Shown: positions 10,746 to 22,500 of the stretch, one piece after another
Numbering within the stretch: the stretch's first letter is position 1
Layout: each line of letters starts with the position of its first letter
Translations under genes and position numbers: made by a program
Assembly (NCBI GenBank): GCA_003342815.1
Contig: PTEX01000232.1
Span: forward strand, 915,475-979,474
Origin: Eudromia elegans
Taxonomy: Eukaryota; Chordata; Aves; Tinamiformes; Tinamidae
Direction: 5' to 3'
Length of the DNA stretch: 64,000 nucleotides
The notes under the pieces: model-generated
Told to the model about the DNA's origin: nothing
Seen by the model: only the letters and a program-made list of their open reading frames with translations
Database searches by the model: none

Positions 10746-12730
10746 GAGCCCAAGCTCGGCAGCCGCTTCCCAACGCCCTCGGTGGCCGCTCATGCAGCAG
10801 GTGCCTCCTGAGCTCACCCAGAAGCAGGAGAAGGGAAGCGGTGCTGAAAACCTGTGCTTGATACTCAGCTTCAGACCAGGTTTGGGTGGAGACAACAGGC
10901 TGCCTTTGGGCATGAGAGGGGGGGAAAAACCCCCAGACATTTCTCTAGATTGTAAATTTTGGTTTTTTCTTTTCTCTCTTTTTTTCCCCTTATTTTAATG
11001 ATGGCTGTTGCAAGCTGCTTGCAGCTTTGGGCTGTCACTGCTTCCAAAGGGCCGGCAGCGTACAGACGCGTTCATGAGCGTGTGGCACTCACAGGGCACG
11101 TCCCACCACGTGTGCCGGGCACATGGGCAGGACACAGACACAGCAGCAGGGCTGGGGCAGGGTCTGACTCAGAGCTTTGATTTTATTTGGTCCTTTGCAC
11201 TCCTTCACCCATCACGAGACACTACCACATTTTTCACCAAAATGCAAAGTTTCGCATCTGCTTACGTCGCAATGTTAAACACAATCAACCACTTGGCTAT
11301 GAAAATTAAATATAAAGGACAAAATGCAATTTGAGACCACTCAGTACGCAGCAGGCCCCACTAAAGGTATCTGTCTACTGAATTTTCCTCAGAGTAATAT
11401 CTGAATGCTAGTTAGAAATTTAGAATGCTAAAAACCCTTCTTAATCCTCCTTCCTCAACATTGTCATAACAAATACTTAAGGAATTAATTGTCAAGAAAA
11501 TAAATATCCTTTGGTTTTTCTCCGAGCTGACTTTTCCCGAAGCCGTTTTTTGTTTGTTTTGCAGGAGGGCAGTGCTTTGTGCTCCCATTGCACTCAATAC
11601 AATTCACTTATTGGGAAAGGGTCTGTGCTAATCATCTATGCATTCCTTAGGATCAGTGCCCAAAGCGCTGTATGTGCTAAGTGAATAGCACTTTCCTACA
11701 GGGCTGGGCTTCCACATTGCTTTGCATTGCAGGAGATTCTTCTTCCACTCTGGTTTATGGCAGGAAAATCAGCATGCTGTTGTAGGAAGATAATGTGGTA
11801 GGTTACTAACTGAGCGTTCCGACGGTTCTCCAGCACTGCTCCGATTCCTGTGCTTCTGGCCAATGTGGCTAGTGAGGAACTCTGCTGCTGCAGGGCGTGC
11901 GTCCCGTCACCTTCGCCCAACGTTTGCAAGAGGTGAACGAAAACAACCAAAAAAAGTGCCTGAACTCATACAACGTTTGGAACATCGACAGAGATTGGAT
12001 TCAGTTCTACAGACAGGCCTAATTCTTACCGTTTCTTGAGCATTTCAGCAAAATAAAATGACCATCTCACTCCAAACAAATATTTCCATTCTCCTTAAAC
12101 CCAACAAACAATTTCCACAATCTAGTTACACATGCCACATAACAACAATTTGTCTTTTCTCAGCATCTTAACAGGGGCAGAGTGCAATGTACTCTTAAAC
12201 ATATTTTTCCATTATATTCGTAACCATCATCTCATTGTTTCTGGCTGGTGGGAGTTTAAAACAGTATCACAGGATATTTAAATCTCCCTTTTATGAATGG
12301 CTCCCAAAAGAAAAACATGCATTCCCATGAGTGGTTTCTTTAGACCCAATTATTTGTCTTCAGATTGTCCCAATATAGGGCTTCATGTTACTAGGTAATG
12401 TTATGTTGTCTGGTTTGGTGCTTCTTGAGCTATTCTACACCCAGTTACCTCTTGGAGCACTTAATGGTATCTTTTGCACTGTGCTGAGTGGCAACGTTGA
12501 TTAATTATGAATGTACAAAACCTCTGACCAGCAGGTATTGGAAAATCGTATCAGGTAATTCCCCGTAATAAACTAAGATGATATTTTAGAATGGTTCAGC
12601 ATCAGAATGCCTTCTACTTATGACACTTGGGAGTGTTCCTGTTCATAGATTTCATGATCTTAATTCATTTATGAGACAGCTATTAAAAAAAACGAGTCTT
12701 GAGGAGTGGTTTGGCTACACTGGAGAATGC
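10746..12730. other. intergenic; possibly includes distal MMP24 3' UTR
   Basis: No gene is recognised. The sequence becomes AT-rich from about 11200. The MMP24 3' UTR runs leftwards from 13164. A reverse-strand AATAAA (TTTATT on the + strand) near 11183 is one possible end, but nothing in the sequence fixes it. Confidence 0.35.
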
Positions 12731-12734
12731 TGGG

Positions 12735-12980
12735 TTCAACAGGGAGCGTCGGTGCCGGGCGCCGGAGGACGGTTCCCGGGTCGGTCGGAAAGGTCTGAAG
12801 AGGGGCCGGCTCGCGGGCTCCGACGCCGCGGAGCGAGCCCGTGACGAGAAGCGGGACGCCGAGGGTGACACACGGCCGAGGCAGCGAGAAGGGGAAAGAC
12901 TCCGTACCGCAGGGCTGGGGGTAAAAGACTCCATCCTGCAAGGCTGAAGGTAAAAGACTCCATCCTGCAAGGCTGGCTGT
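12735..12980. repeat. CpG-rich block with a 29-bp x 3 tandem repeat, downstream of the MMP24 stop
   Basis: Bases 12735-12900 are strikingly CpG-rich against AT-rich neighbours. The block runs into three tandem copies of a 29-bp unit (TAAAAGACTCCATCCTGCA plus AGGCTGAAGG) at about 12893-12979. The last two copies are nearly identical and the first is diverged and merges with the CpG block. On the minus strand it lies roughly 185-430 bases past the MMP24 stop, probably in its 3' UTR. It matches no gene or repeat family that I recognise. Confidence 0.6.
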
Positions 12981-13079
12981 ATCTTTTTTTTTTCCAGTTT
13001 TTCTGCTTCTTTCTGTCCCAGGAGGTCCAAAATCCGTATGTCACTGAAGCAGTTCTGTTTGGTAGGCTTTTGGACACAT

Positions 13080-13116
13080 TTTTTTTTTTTTTAAATCATT
13101 ATTATTATTATTATTT
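13080..13116. repeat. poly-T and (ATT)n simple repeat
   Basis: A run of T of about 13-14 is followed by an (ATT)n tract, just downstream of the MMP24 stop on the minus strand. Confidence 0.85.
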
Positions 13117-13164
13117 TGTGTAGTCCTCATTGTAGCAATGAATGGAAATGTGCAGCTGGCTGTG

Positions 13165-13502
13165 TCATACCCATTCCTGGACAGGTCTTTTGTAATACAC
13201 CACGTTCTGCTGCACCTCTTTGTTCTTAAACTGGAAGATCGTGTACACCAGGACAAGGATACACAGAGACAAAATGCAAGGGATGACAACTGCAATTGCA
13301 TTTACAGTGCCAGGCACATCGTTTATTGTCACCATAATATCCACATCGTCGTGGGGCAGGTGCCTGTCTTTGCTGCGGTCAACGTCTTTCTGGTTACAGC
13401 CCATCCAGTCCTTGAGGATTGACCGAGGGTAGCCCGGCTCCACACTCAGACGCTGGTTATCAAACTTCCAATAGTCCTTCCCTTTGTAAAAGTAAGTATA
13501 AA
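13165..13502 (-). CDS. MMP24: MMP24 exon 9: last hemopexin blade, stem, transmembrane helix, tail
   Basis: This exon encodes residues 489-600 and the TGA. It contains the closing hemopexin Cys524 (DWMGCNQ), a stem reading [15 protein letters not shown], a hydrophobic helix starting [14 protein letters not shown], and the tail ending [10 protein letters not shown]. The acceptor is TTTTCTAG, and the first codon is split with exon 8 (giving Phe489). The stem lacks an R-X-X-R motif. Confidence 0.95.
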
Positions 13503-16500
13503 CTAGAAAAGAGAACAGAATATTACTCACCACACCATTTCCCACTTGATAATCTGTGCGTATTTGTGTTTGTGACGCTTGGAGCCCCCAAAAAGCTGGC
13601 AGGATGGTGGCTATTTAGGCAAATAAGATGTGTTTATCAAGGGGTTTCCACAAATATAGCCAGACTAAGTCATTTATGGAACTAGAAGTTAGAGAAGCTC
13701 TGTCCCTGGCCTGTGGGAGCCGTCTTGCCATCAGTGCCCCATTTGATTTGTATTTCACTCCTCCCCAAAGGTCAACAAAATTCCTTTTCCAATCACTTGA
13801 GAGTGATTGCAGGGAGCATTGGGTAACTTGCTTCTGATCTCCTGCTTAGCTGTTTCTGACTGCAGTCTTCCAGCCAGCCAGCCTGACAGCCCTTGTCTCA
13901 CATCACTGCCTCAAAGAACTGGAATTATTGCAATGTTTAAATTGTTTTAATGTTTGAAGTGCTTGAGAGGGTTCATGGGTTGTAATGATGGTCAGGAAGA
14001 ACCACAGACTCCCTGCGTTCAGAGGTGCCAGGGGACCTTGGCTTCTCCAACACTCAATTTCTATCTCAGCTCAAATATTTGTAACAACTCCCTCTTAAGC
14101 ACCACCCAAACCAATCTAACCGTTGTAGTGAGGGCAGGTACGTACAGCCTTCCTTGCTGATGAAAGCTCCCTGGGGAGCCTGAGGGATTCCTCTCCACAC
14201 AGTGATGGGCTTGGGGTATCCTGGGTCTGCCGCTCGCTTGTCCTCGTTGTATCGCCAGTACTTGTCCCCTTTGAAGAAGTAGGTTTTCCCCACGGGCTCC
14301 CAGCGCAGAGCCGTGTCAATGCCCTCCCGGGGCAGACAGCTGTCCAGCTCCACGAGCCGGTGTGGGTATCCGGGCTCGGCCGCCACTTCCTTAAAAACCC
14401 AGTATTTATCTCCTAGAGATGGGAGAGACACACAAACAGGTGCATTTGCCTATTTAATAATCAATACGAATATAAAATAGCCATAATAAAACACAATATG
14501 ATGAGGACTTCCACAGCTTAGCTATATATATATATATTTATATATATATATAAAAATGTATAAATATATAAAATATAAAATAAAATAAATATAAAAATAA
14601 AAATATAAATATATAAAAATATATAAATAAAAATAAATATATAAATATACATACATATACAAATTATATATTTTTAAATATATATATCTATCTCATATGA
14701 AAAAGCTGCTTCTTCCTGTTTAATTTAATCCTCATGCCTCTTGTTTTCATTTGATGTTTCTTCCATCGTGTTTTGGCAGGGATTTGAACACTTGTTCCCA
14801 TTCAGCTTCTCTAGGAATACGTGACCTTAGCTTATAGCCTCTCTTGGTCATCCCTTATTCAGGTGAATGAGTTCTAGGCTATTTAATTATTCCTTGTAGG
14901 AGGTTACTCCATATTTTTGAGCAATCCTGACGCCTTTCTCTGAACCTTCTCCAGTTTTAATATTTTATTGAGATGTGGGACTGAAGCTACACACACTATT
15001 TCAGACGAGCAAGCATTGTGCTTTTATCCAGAGGCTTGGGGATGCTTTCCTTTCACTCTTCTTTGCTTACACCTTACCCTCAAAAGACAGGATTGCATCC
15101 AGAAATGTCAAAGACCTAATAATGGTCTCAGCATGAGAAAGGATGTGTATTACCTTTAGAAAAGTATCAAACATCAAATTTTTCCATCTCCTCAGGAAAA
15201 GTATACGGGCAAGCTATTACCATTGAAGCTTGATTTGTGTAATAATATAATATATGTAATACGCAATTATTTATTTATGCATTTTCATAATCTTTGCTAC
15301 GACAAAGCAGCGGGATTTGAGGCACGGACGGTAGGTTTGTACCCAAACGTACAGTACCTTTGAAGAAAACAAATTTTCCATCGGACCTCTCATAGGCTGC
15401 GTCAATCTTTGCAGGGAGGCCCTTCCAGAACTGCTCGATTTGCATGGGGTAACCCTCCTGCACTCGGTTGTTGCGCAGCCGCCAGAACCAGCGATCCTGT
15501 GAAGAGCAGAATGGGCTTCAGATTGTCTGAGTCCCTTCGTTTTGCAGTCGAGGAGAGGGGAAAGGAGGGGGGCCATCATCAAGCGTTACTAATCCCTGCC
15601 AAAGCTCAATACACACCAACTCCTGGCTCAGAGGACAGCTCCAATCCAGCCCAAAAGCATCTCTAGCAAGAAAACTGCACCGTGTTCCAGCTGGCACTGT
15701 GCATTCCCCCAAAGGGTGAGAAGTTCATTGCTGGGGCTGAGCAAACAGGGCAGGTCAAAAAAAGAGGAAAGGAGAGGAAAGAGGAGCAGGAGGAAGCACT
15801 AGGAATCCAGCTGTAAGCTCCTTGCCTGTCTTCCTGCTGCAGTGCCATGCTTGACACAGCGCGACTTATGCTCAACTATCAAAGCCCAGGACTCCTTAGA
15901 CACTATCAAGGCTGTTAGCTAAAAAGTCACAGTCGACGCTTAGAAAAGAGTAAGAGCAGGGCAAGAACATGCAATACATTTCTCAAATACTCTCCTAGAC
16001 TGCAGCTATTTACAGTTAAGGCATTTTCTGCAAGTGACAGGGTTTGCCCACTCGGTGACCTTCGATATTTCCCTGTCCACTTTTGCACTGATTGATTGGG
16101 CAGAGTGCAAGGTACCGGCACTGCGGTCGTGGGACCCATGTCTAGATTCAAGGTGCTCTAAGACGCAGCTTATGGAGCAAACAACCTCTGCTTCCTCCTT
16201 GGTGATAATTTATGAACGAGGTTGACTCCAGCTCCCTGAGAGGTTCAGCGAGGTTGAGTGCTACAAATTTCCAACAGAAAAGCCTCCTCTCTGAAGCCAA
16301 GGTGTTGGCTGATGCCATCTCTGGAAGGAATGAGGCTTAATCCCCCTTCTGTCACTGGCCCTCTGCAATACAGGTGGCTCCTTTCTCATCTTGATGGCAG
16401 CTGAACCCTCTGCTAATTTGGCTGGTTCACTTTTTGATGTACAGGCTGCCTGGCCATTTCATTTAGCTTGCAAATCCCATCAGGCAGATATTTATAAATA

Positions 16501-19500
16501 TTATAGAACCAAACTGCTAACGCTTCCTTGCTAACATTACCCATTCGCTAGCTTCAGGGGGACAGGGTGTTTTTAGAGACATTTCAAACGTTACTGTAAC
16601 TGCCTTATGCATTTAGTGTCCTTTCCCAGTGGAAAGCCTCGTGGTTAAGTCAGAATTCTTAGTACCTTGAAAACAAACATTTCTCCTCTAAAGAGAGCCA
16701 CGGTGTTGAAGTTGCCATCACAGATATTCGGCTTTGTGCCTGGAAGAGACGGTCTGTCACCCAGCGGAGGACTAGGAGGCCTTGGGTGTCTCTCGTGTTT
16801 TCTCTCGGAAGTAGAATGAATTCTGCGGACGGGAAGAGTCGGTAAAGGCCTCGTTGGTTCCAATGGCTCGACAGGAGGACCTAGAAGTGAAAGGAAAAGC
16901 CAGCTTTGGATTTTGTTTCTTCTCCCTTAGGTATTTAAAGTCTGCAGGCTGGATAAATAGCCTTGAGAATGACTTATATATTCCTTATGTACTGTATACA
17001 CACGGGAATTCATTTCCTAGAAATGGGAAGCAGAATGAGATGTGTCCACATGGTGAAGATGTTCCAAAATAGACAAGTGACAAAAACTGAGGGGAAGCCA
17101 GTAAGTTTTTGTAGACCTTCTCAAGGAGGGTCTGGAGATAAAGGGGAGAAAGACATTCCTAGCACTGCATTATAATGGCAACTGCATGGAGAATTTAGGA
17201 ATAGGAAAGCAATTACTTTATTACAATTCTTTGAATGAACTTTATTCTTAGAATAGTAAGGGAACTCTAAAATGATAACTCTTGTCATTTGTCAAAATGA
17301 CCACTCTTGTCATGTAGTACACAGCCAAGACATCTGAGGTCAGAACATGCAGTTACTGATTCAGACGCATCATTGCATAGCTATGGGAAAGAGGCAAAAG
17401 GCACCAGGTCCAGGTTACACTGAGCAAAACATCATTGAATATAGACTGAAAATGAAATGAGATTATGTACAGCTGTGGCAGTCAACCAACAAACTTAGAT
17501 GTGGCCGAAGTTGGAAGGACTAGAAAGATTCTTGTCCATCAAATGGCCTAACAAAGAAGAAAAGATGCTTCAGAAATACCCAGCCCCAGCACTGGGTCAT
17601 CCCCCAACCACCTGCACAAACCTGACTGCAGCCACGTGGATTTGAACCACCTGAAGGCGAAGCCAAAACGTCATTGTTTCCTAGGCCCAGAGCAAGTCTT
17701 CTCACTACAAGGCTGTGGGGCACAGGATGGACACTAGCTCTTCCCATGAATGTGATTTTGAAGAAAAAAAGAAGTGTGGAGGGCCACCTGGCTGCCTGCT
17801 GCTGCTGCTATGTCCTAGAGCTGCTCACAGCATCTCTCTGTATGCCTCTGTCATCTCTGAATTACATTACCATGTATTGACTGAATCCTATACCAGTTTT
17901 CTTAGTGTTTGCCCAAGACTGAACTCTGCACTCTGGTTTCCCAGGATCATTCTCATGGTTTCTTGTTTAACTGAGAGTCCACAAGCACTCTTTTGATTTG
18001 ATGATTTTTCAGTAATGATAAAACATGGAAAAAGGCACGGCAGAAAACTCCTTCATCACCTTTTTGAAATGAAACGGGGCAAATCATTCTGACCTATTTT
18101 CATCTGCTCTCCTTAGTGAGCACTATACAGCAAATATTAGAGGGCATGAGAATATCTCTTCATCTGGGGGAGACGTTGGTGTATCCTCCTGCTCAATTCT
18201 AAACACTGGCCAGAAATCTTTCTTAAGCATTACTATTTTCATCATCCTGAGCAACTGTCATCTCACTTACTTAAACAAAACCTGCTTTTATGGTTATTCC
18301 TTGACAGACATATACTCTTCCTTCCTATCTTTTGTTTCTATTCTTGTTACACATATATGTTTTATGCCTTACAGGAACACACAACCTGTCATGAAAGCAG
18401 AATCAACAGGCTCCATACAATTTTCCCAACTTTCCTGTTTCCAGAATGTGAACTGCAGCAACCTGCATCCAAGCCAGAAGGCTAAAGGCAGGACATAAAA
18501 GATTTATCAGCACTGAAGATGGTTTTGTGAACAAAGACCTCCTTAAGAGATGCTGGCCCCTTGGTGTTTATTAGAGGAACTCACTAAACCCATCACTGAT
18601 GTAACTGATCAGGCGGTATCGCATGCAAATCATAGTCTATAGCATTATGTTTCTAAGCAACTTCAGAAAAACAGTGAGCAAACCTAACTGAGAGAAAAAT
18701 GAGAGGATATTCCATGGAACTGTTGGCACCGAAGTTGCTATTTGGCCTCAGCCCATTCACCAGGTCCGAACCTTGCCACGCTGTGATCCCAGGCCTAGCA
18801 TCAAACCCACTCTCAGGGGCTGATTCTACTTGCTTCCACAAGGGAAGTGGGTAGGAAATTCCTTGGAGATGGAAACTGTACGTTTTGGAGACAACTTGGT
18901 AGGACTTTGCAGACACTGTGTGGAGAAGAAGGATTTCTTCCTCTCTAGCACCACTGAGGTACAAATTGTCAGAAAGCTTTTGGGTCACAACAGATCACCT
19001 TCAGAGTGTGACTTCCACCACTGGCACTTAGCCTCCTCCCTTCATGCTTCCTCTGTCGCAGACCATCTGAATACCAAGGTGACCTGTGAAGATAACACAG
19101 AGAGAGGAGGCATTTAGGAGCCACTGTGTCGATAGTTGAGGACAAAATACAATCGAACTGTCCTCCCGGCTATTGACAGAGTGTTCCCTGAACTGCACGA
19201 CGCTCGCCTCAAGGCACCCTGAATCGTTCTGCGCTCATGACTTGCTGGTCTCTGGCTGGACGAGCAAGCGGATCTCCAAATCTGCAAGGAGCAAAGGAGG
19301 TTCTTTGATTTAAATCAGAGGTTCCTTTATCTTCTCAATATTCACTCCAAGAATAAAATTAGAGTAAGGAAGTTAGGTTTTAAGAGGAAGGAAGTTCCTT
19401 TTAAAGCAAGTTAGATTTTGAAATGTAGGGGGGTTTTTTGGTCATAAAATGCCAATCTGTCTACAGGTTTCTGCAGGACCATGCCAGCTTTCCAGGTACA

Positions 19501-22500
19501 CAGGAAAGACTCTTCAGTTCCAAAACAAAATGTATGAACAAAATGAGGTGAGAAGAGTGACAGAAACCCACTGGACTGCTTGGCAGTTTCCAGTGACTGG
19601 GAGAGAGGTCTGCATCCGTACTGAATGAGCTAATCACCAACGAGCTACCTCAAGGACAAGAAACAAGCCACCTGCAACAGCTCAGGAAGGACAGATTATT
19701 TTACCTTGTTCAAATATATCCACCTCAGATTTATCCACCTTAAGTGCTGTGACCCCAGCACTTAAGCACATAATCTAATTTGCACTCCGTTTGGGTATCT
19801 TTGCCACAACACCCACAGCACATCCAACAGCTGGATAATAATCCAGCCATATAATCAACCAGGAGACAGAAGGGGTTTCTCAAGCCCTTCTCACAGAAAT
19901 ATTCTCTTCCGTATGAACTGCCCAGAGGACTCTCCTGGATCACAGGAGTCCCTGGTCTGAATCCTTGCTCTACTCGGAAAGACTCTGACAAGCTCTCTAA
20001 CAAAGCAATCCACCTTGCAGTTCAGTATGAAAACTGTTTCCAAAATTCCTAGCCTGATTCCAGCAGAAGAAGGATGAGAGTCTGGATCTCTGCAGGACAC
20101 TCAAGTCGTGTTCCAGTTCCCCTCTGGAATACATTTGACATGAGCTCCATCACAGCACACAACAGTTTTTGAAATCAGGATAATATGCAGGATAAACAAA
20201 ATATTTAATTCTCAGTCATAATATAAAGCAGTGCTTCTCCATTAGCTGTCAAAAGGTCCTAAAAGGGACTTAAGCCCCTCTTTAGTTCCCCCTTCATCAA
20301 GAAGCAACATGGTCCAGCTCCCTCCTTGCACACCAAGTAAGCAGGTTCCAGGACTGATGCAGGTATGGGGGAGTCCTTCAGCTCTGACAAGCATTTTCCA
20401 GTGACCCCAGGGACAGCACAGGGAACCAGGGAATGGCTGTTACTACCTGCCTGCTCTTGGAAGGAATGGGAATGGAGACCTGGCATACAACGGATGAAAC
20501 TCAGCTGATGCACCAGAGCAGAAGCCTGGTATTTCCTTCTGGGTCCAACAGAATCACTGGAAAGAAGGAGAGATACAAATGAAGAGATGCACCATAGAGA
20601 GGGAGTCTGGGATCTCTGCCGCCCTTCAACATGTGAGAGTTGGGGCATCAGGGCAGATGTCCCCAGTTCTCTCATTGCCACCTTTCATTTCCTCTCTGAA
20701 CAGATGACTGGGGGTCTCAAAGCCCCGGACCTAGCAGCTTACTCTTGGACTCCATGCTGTTTCAAAGATGCTGGCAGCAAGTGCAAGGGGCTGCAGAAGG
20801 GTGAATAACGTAGGATGCCCTTTAATCCTCTAAAAGATGCTCCTTTAACTGGTTCTATGGATGCTTTGACTGTTTAAGTACGTAAGATGGAGCGTCATTG
20901 GAAACGAGGATATAGTTTGTCTCCAAGCTCTGAACTCTATAAACAAGAGGAGAGAGGTTTAATAAAAAATAGCAAAGAAACAAATGAATAAAAAGTCCAA
21001 ACACACAAGCCTCAAAACACAACATAAGAAGCACTATTATATCTAACATTTCCAGAGAGTCTTCCAGTAGGAGTAAGGCAGGTAGACATAATACTGTAAA
21101 CTTGTTTACTGAATGCATTGGTCTATTCGTGCCACAGGGAATAAAATAGGCAAGTTTCTTTGTTTCAAAAGAAAACAGAGTTGTCAGTTTTCCTGTAAGA
21201 ATGAAAGATGGCAGCAATTTTCTCAAATGAAGACCGAGATGAAAACTTGGAACTGTTTGTTCTGCTGTCTTGGAGTGCTACCACCTCCAACCAAGTTGCA
21301 GAACTCACAGTGGTTATCTCGGTGATGGCATCTGTGTGGGCTTTGATACCTGTTGGAACCCATGTGAGGTTGAACCCATGTGAGCCCAGCGTGCTGGGAC
21401 TACAGGCCTTGTAATGCATTTGGATTTGGGGAACTGTACAAACGGTATCACACTGGGCTCATCTGCCCCACCATCACATATCCTGCTTCCATCCTGCCTG
21501 GTCCTTTGGGATTTCTCTGAATCCACTCTGCTTTGGTTACACAGTTGTCCTGTGAGCTGCTGCAACAAAGGGTAGTACTGCAGACAGGAGGCCAGAACCA
21601 GGATCCTTGTTTTCTTGTGTAAAAATACCAGCAGGACCAGCAAGTCCTTGCCACCTTCGTCCTTTCCACTGCTCGTCCATCTGAACATTAATGGACAGAA
21701 TTCTCACCTTCCTTACCTCTGCAGAGAAACTGTTCTAAATGGGATGAGCAGTCACAGAAAGGATCACACTCTTGTCAAGGGCTACAATTTCCTGGAGTAG
21801 CTGCACCACTTTGGGAAATGAAAATTATTTTTTTCTTTTTTTCCCCTCTGGAGGCTGATATTTGTCCTTCAGCAAGATGGACATCCACAAAACGTCAGCG
21901 TCCTTGGCCTCCTGCGTCTTCGGCATGGGAAGGCATACTGCAGGCATGCCAATCCATCAGCTGAGGGAGGTTGTGAAGCAGGAAGTTGTTGCACAGGAGC
22001 AGAAGTGCTGAAAGAAGGTGCCCACACATACTGATGAGTCACTATTCCCGGACGGAAGAGGTGCTTTTGCCCAGGGCTGACAAACCTGTTCTTTGGCCAA
22101 GGACTGTTCCAGGGCCTATATACTCACTATTACAAGCCTGGCCCTAAGCCCTCATGGGATGAGCCTATACAATGACCAGGAGCTCTTCTGCACTGTAGAA
22201 AAGATTGTTAGTGAGATCTGGAAGAACCCAGATCCTCAAGCTTTTCTTCAGGCTTAACGATTTGGTCTATTTTGGAGTAGATAGAAGACCTTTCCTCTGT
22301 GTCCTCAGGCTTTGAAAGACTTTCAGGGACGACAGGTCGGCCTAGCAGTTCTACCTTCCAGAGACTGAGATATGCCTCAGTGCAGGAAAAGATCTTGCAC
22401 CCTTCGGGAGTCAATAGTCAGCTTTCTGTCATACTCTTTTTAATCATGACATCAACCAAGCCATACGGATTCTGGAGATCAATTAGCAATTTGTATCTGC

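Noticed and set aside
12735..12900. CpG block as a ribosomal RNA gene fragment
   Set aside because: The composition is suggestive, but I could not match it to any conserved 18S or 28S segment.
21387..21410. An Alu-like phrase (GTGCTGGGACTACAGGC)
   Set aside because: It is an isolated match of about 20 bases with no other Alu sequence around it, and the genome is not primate; coincidence.
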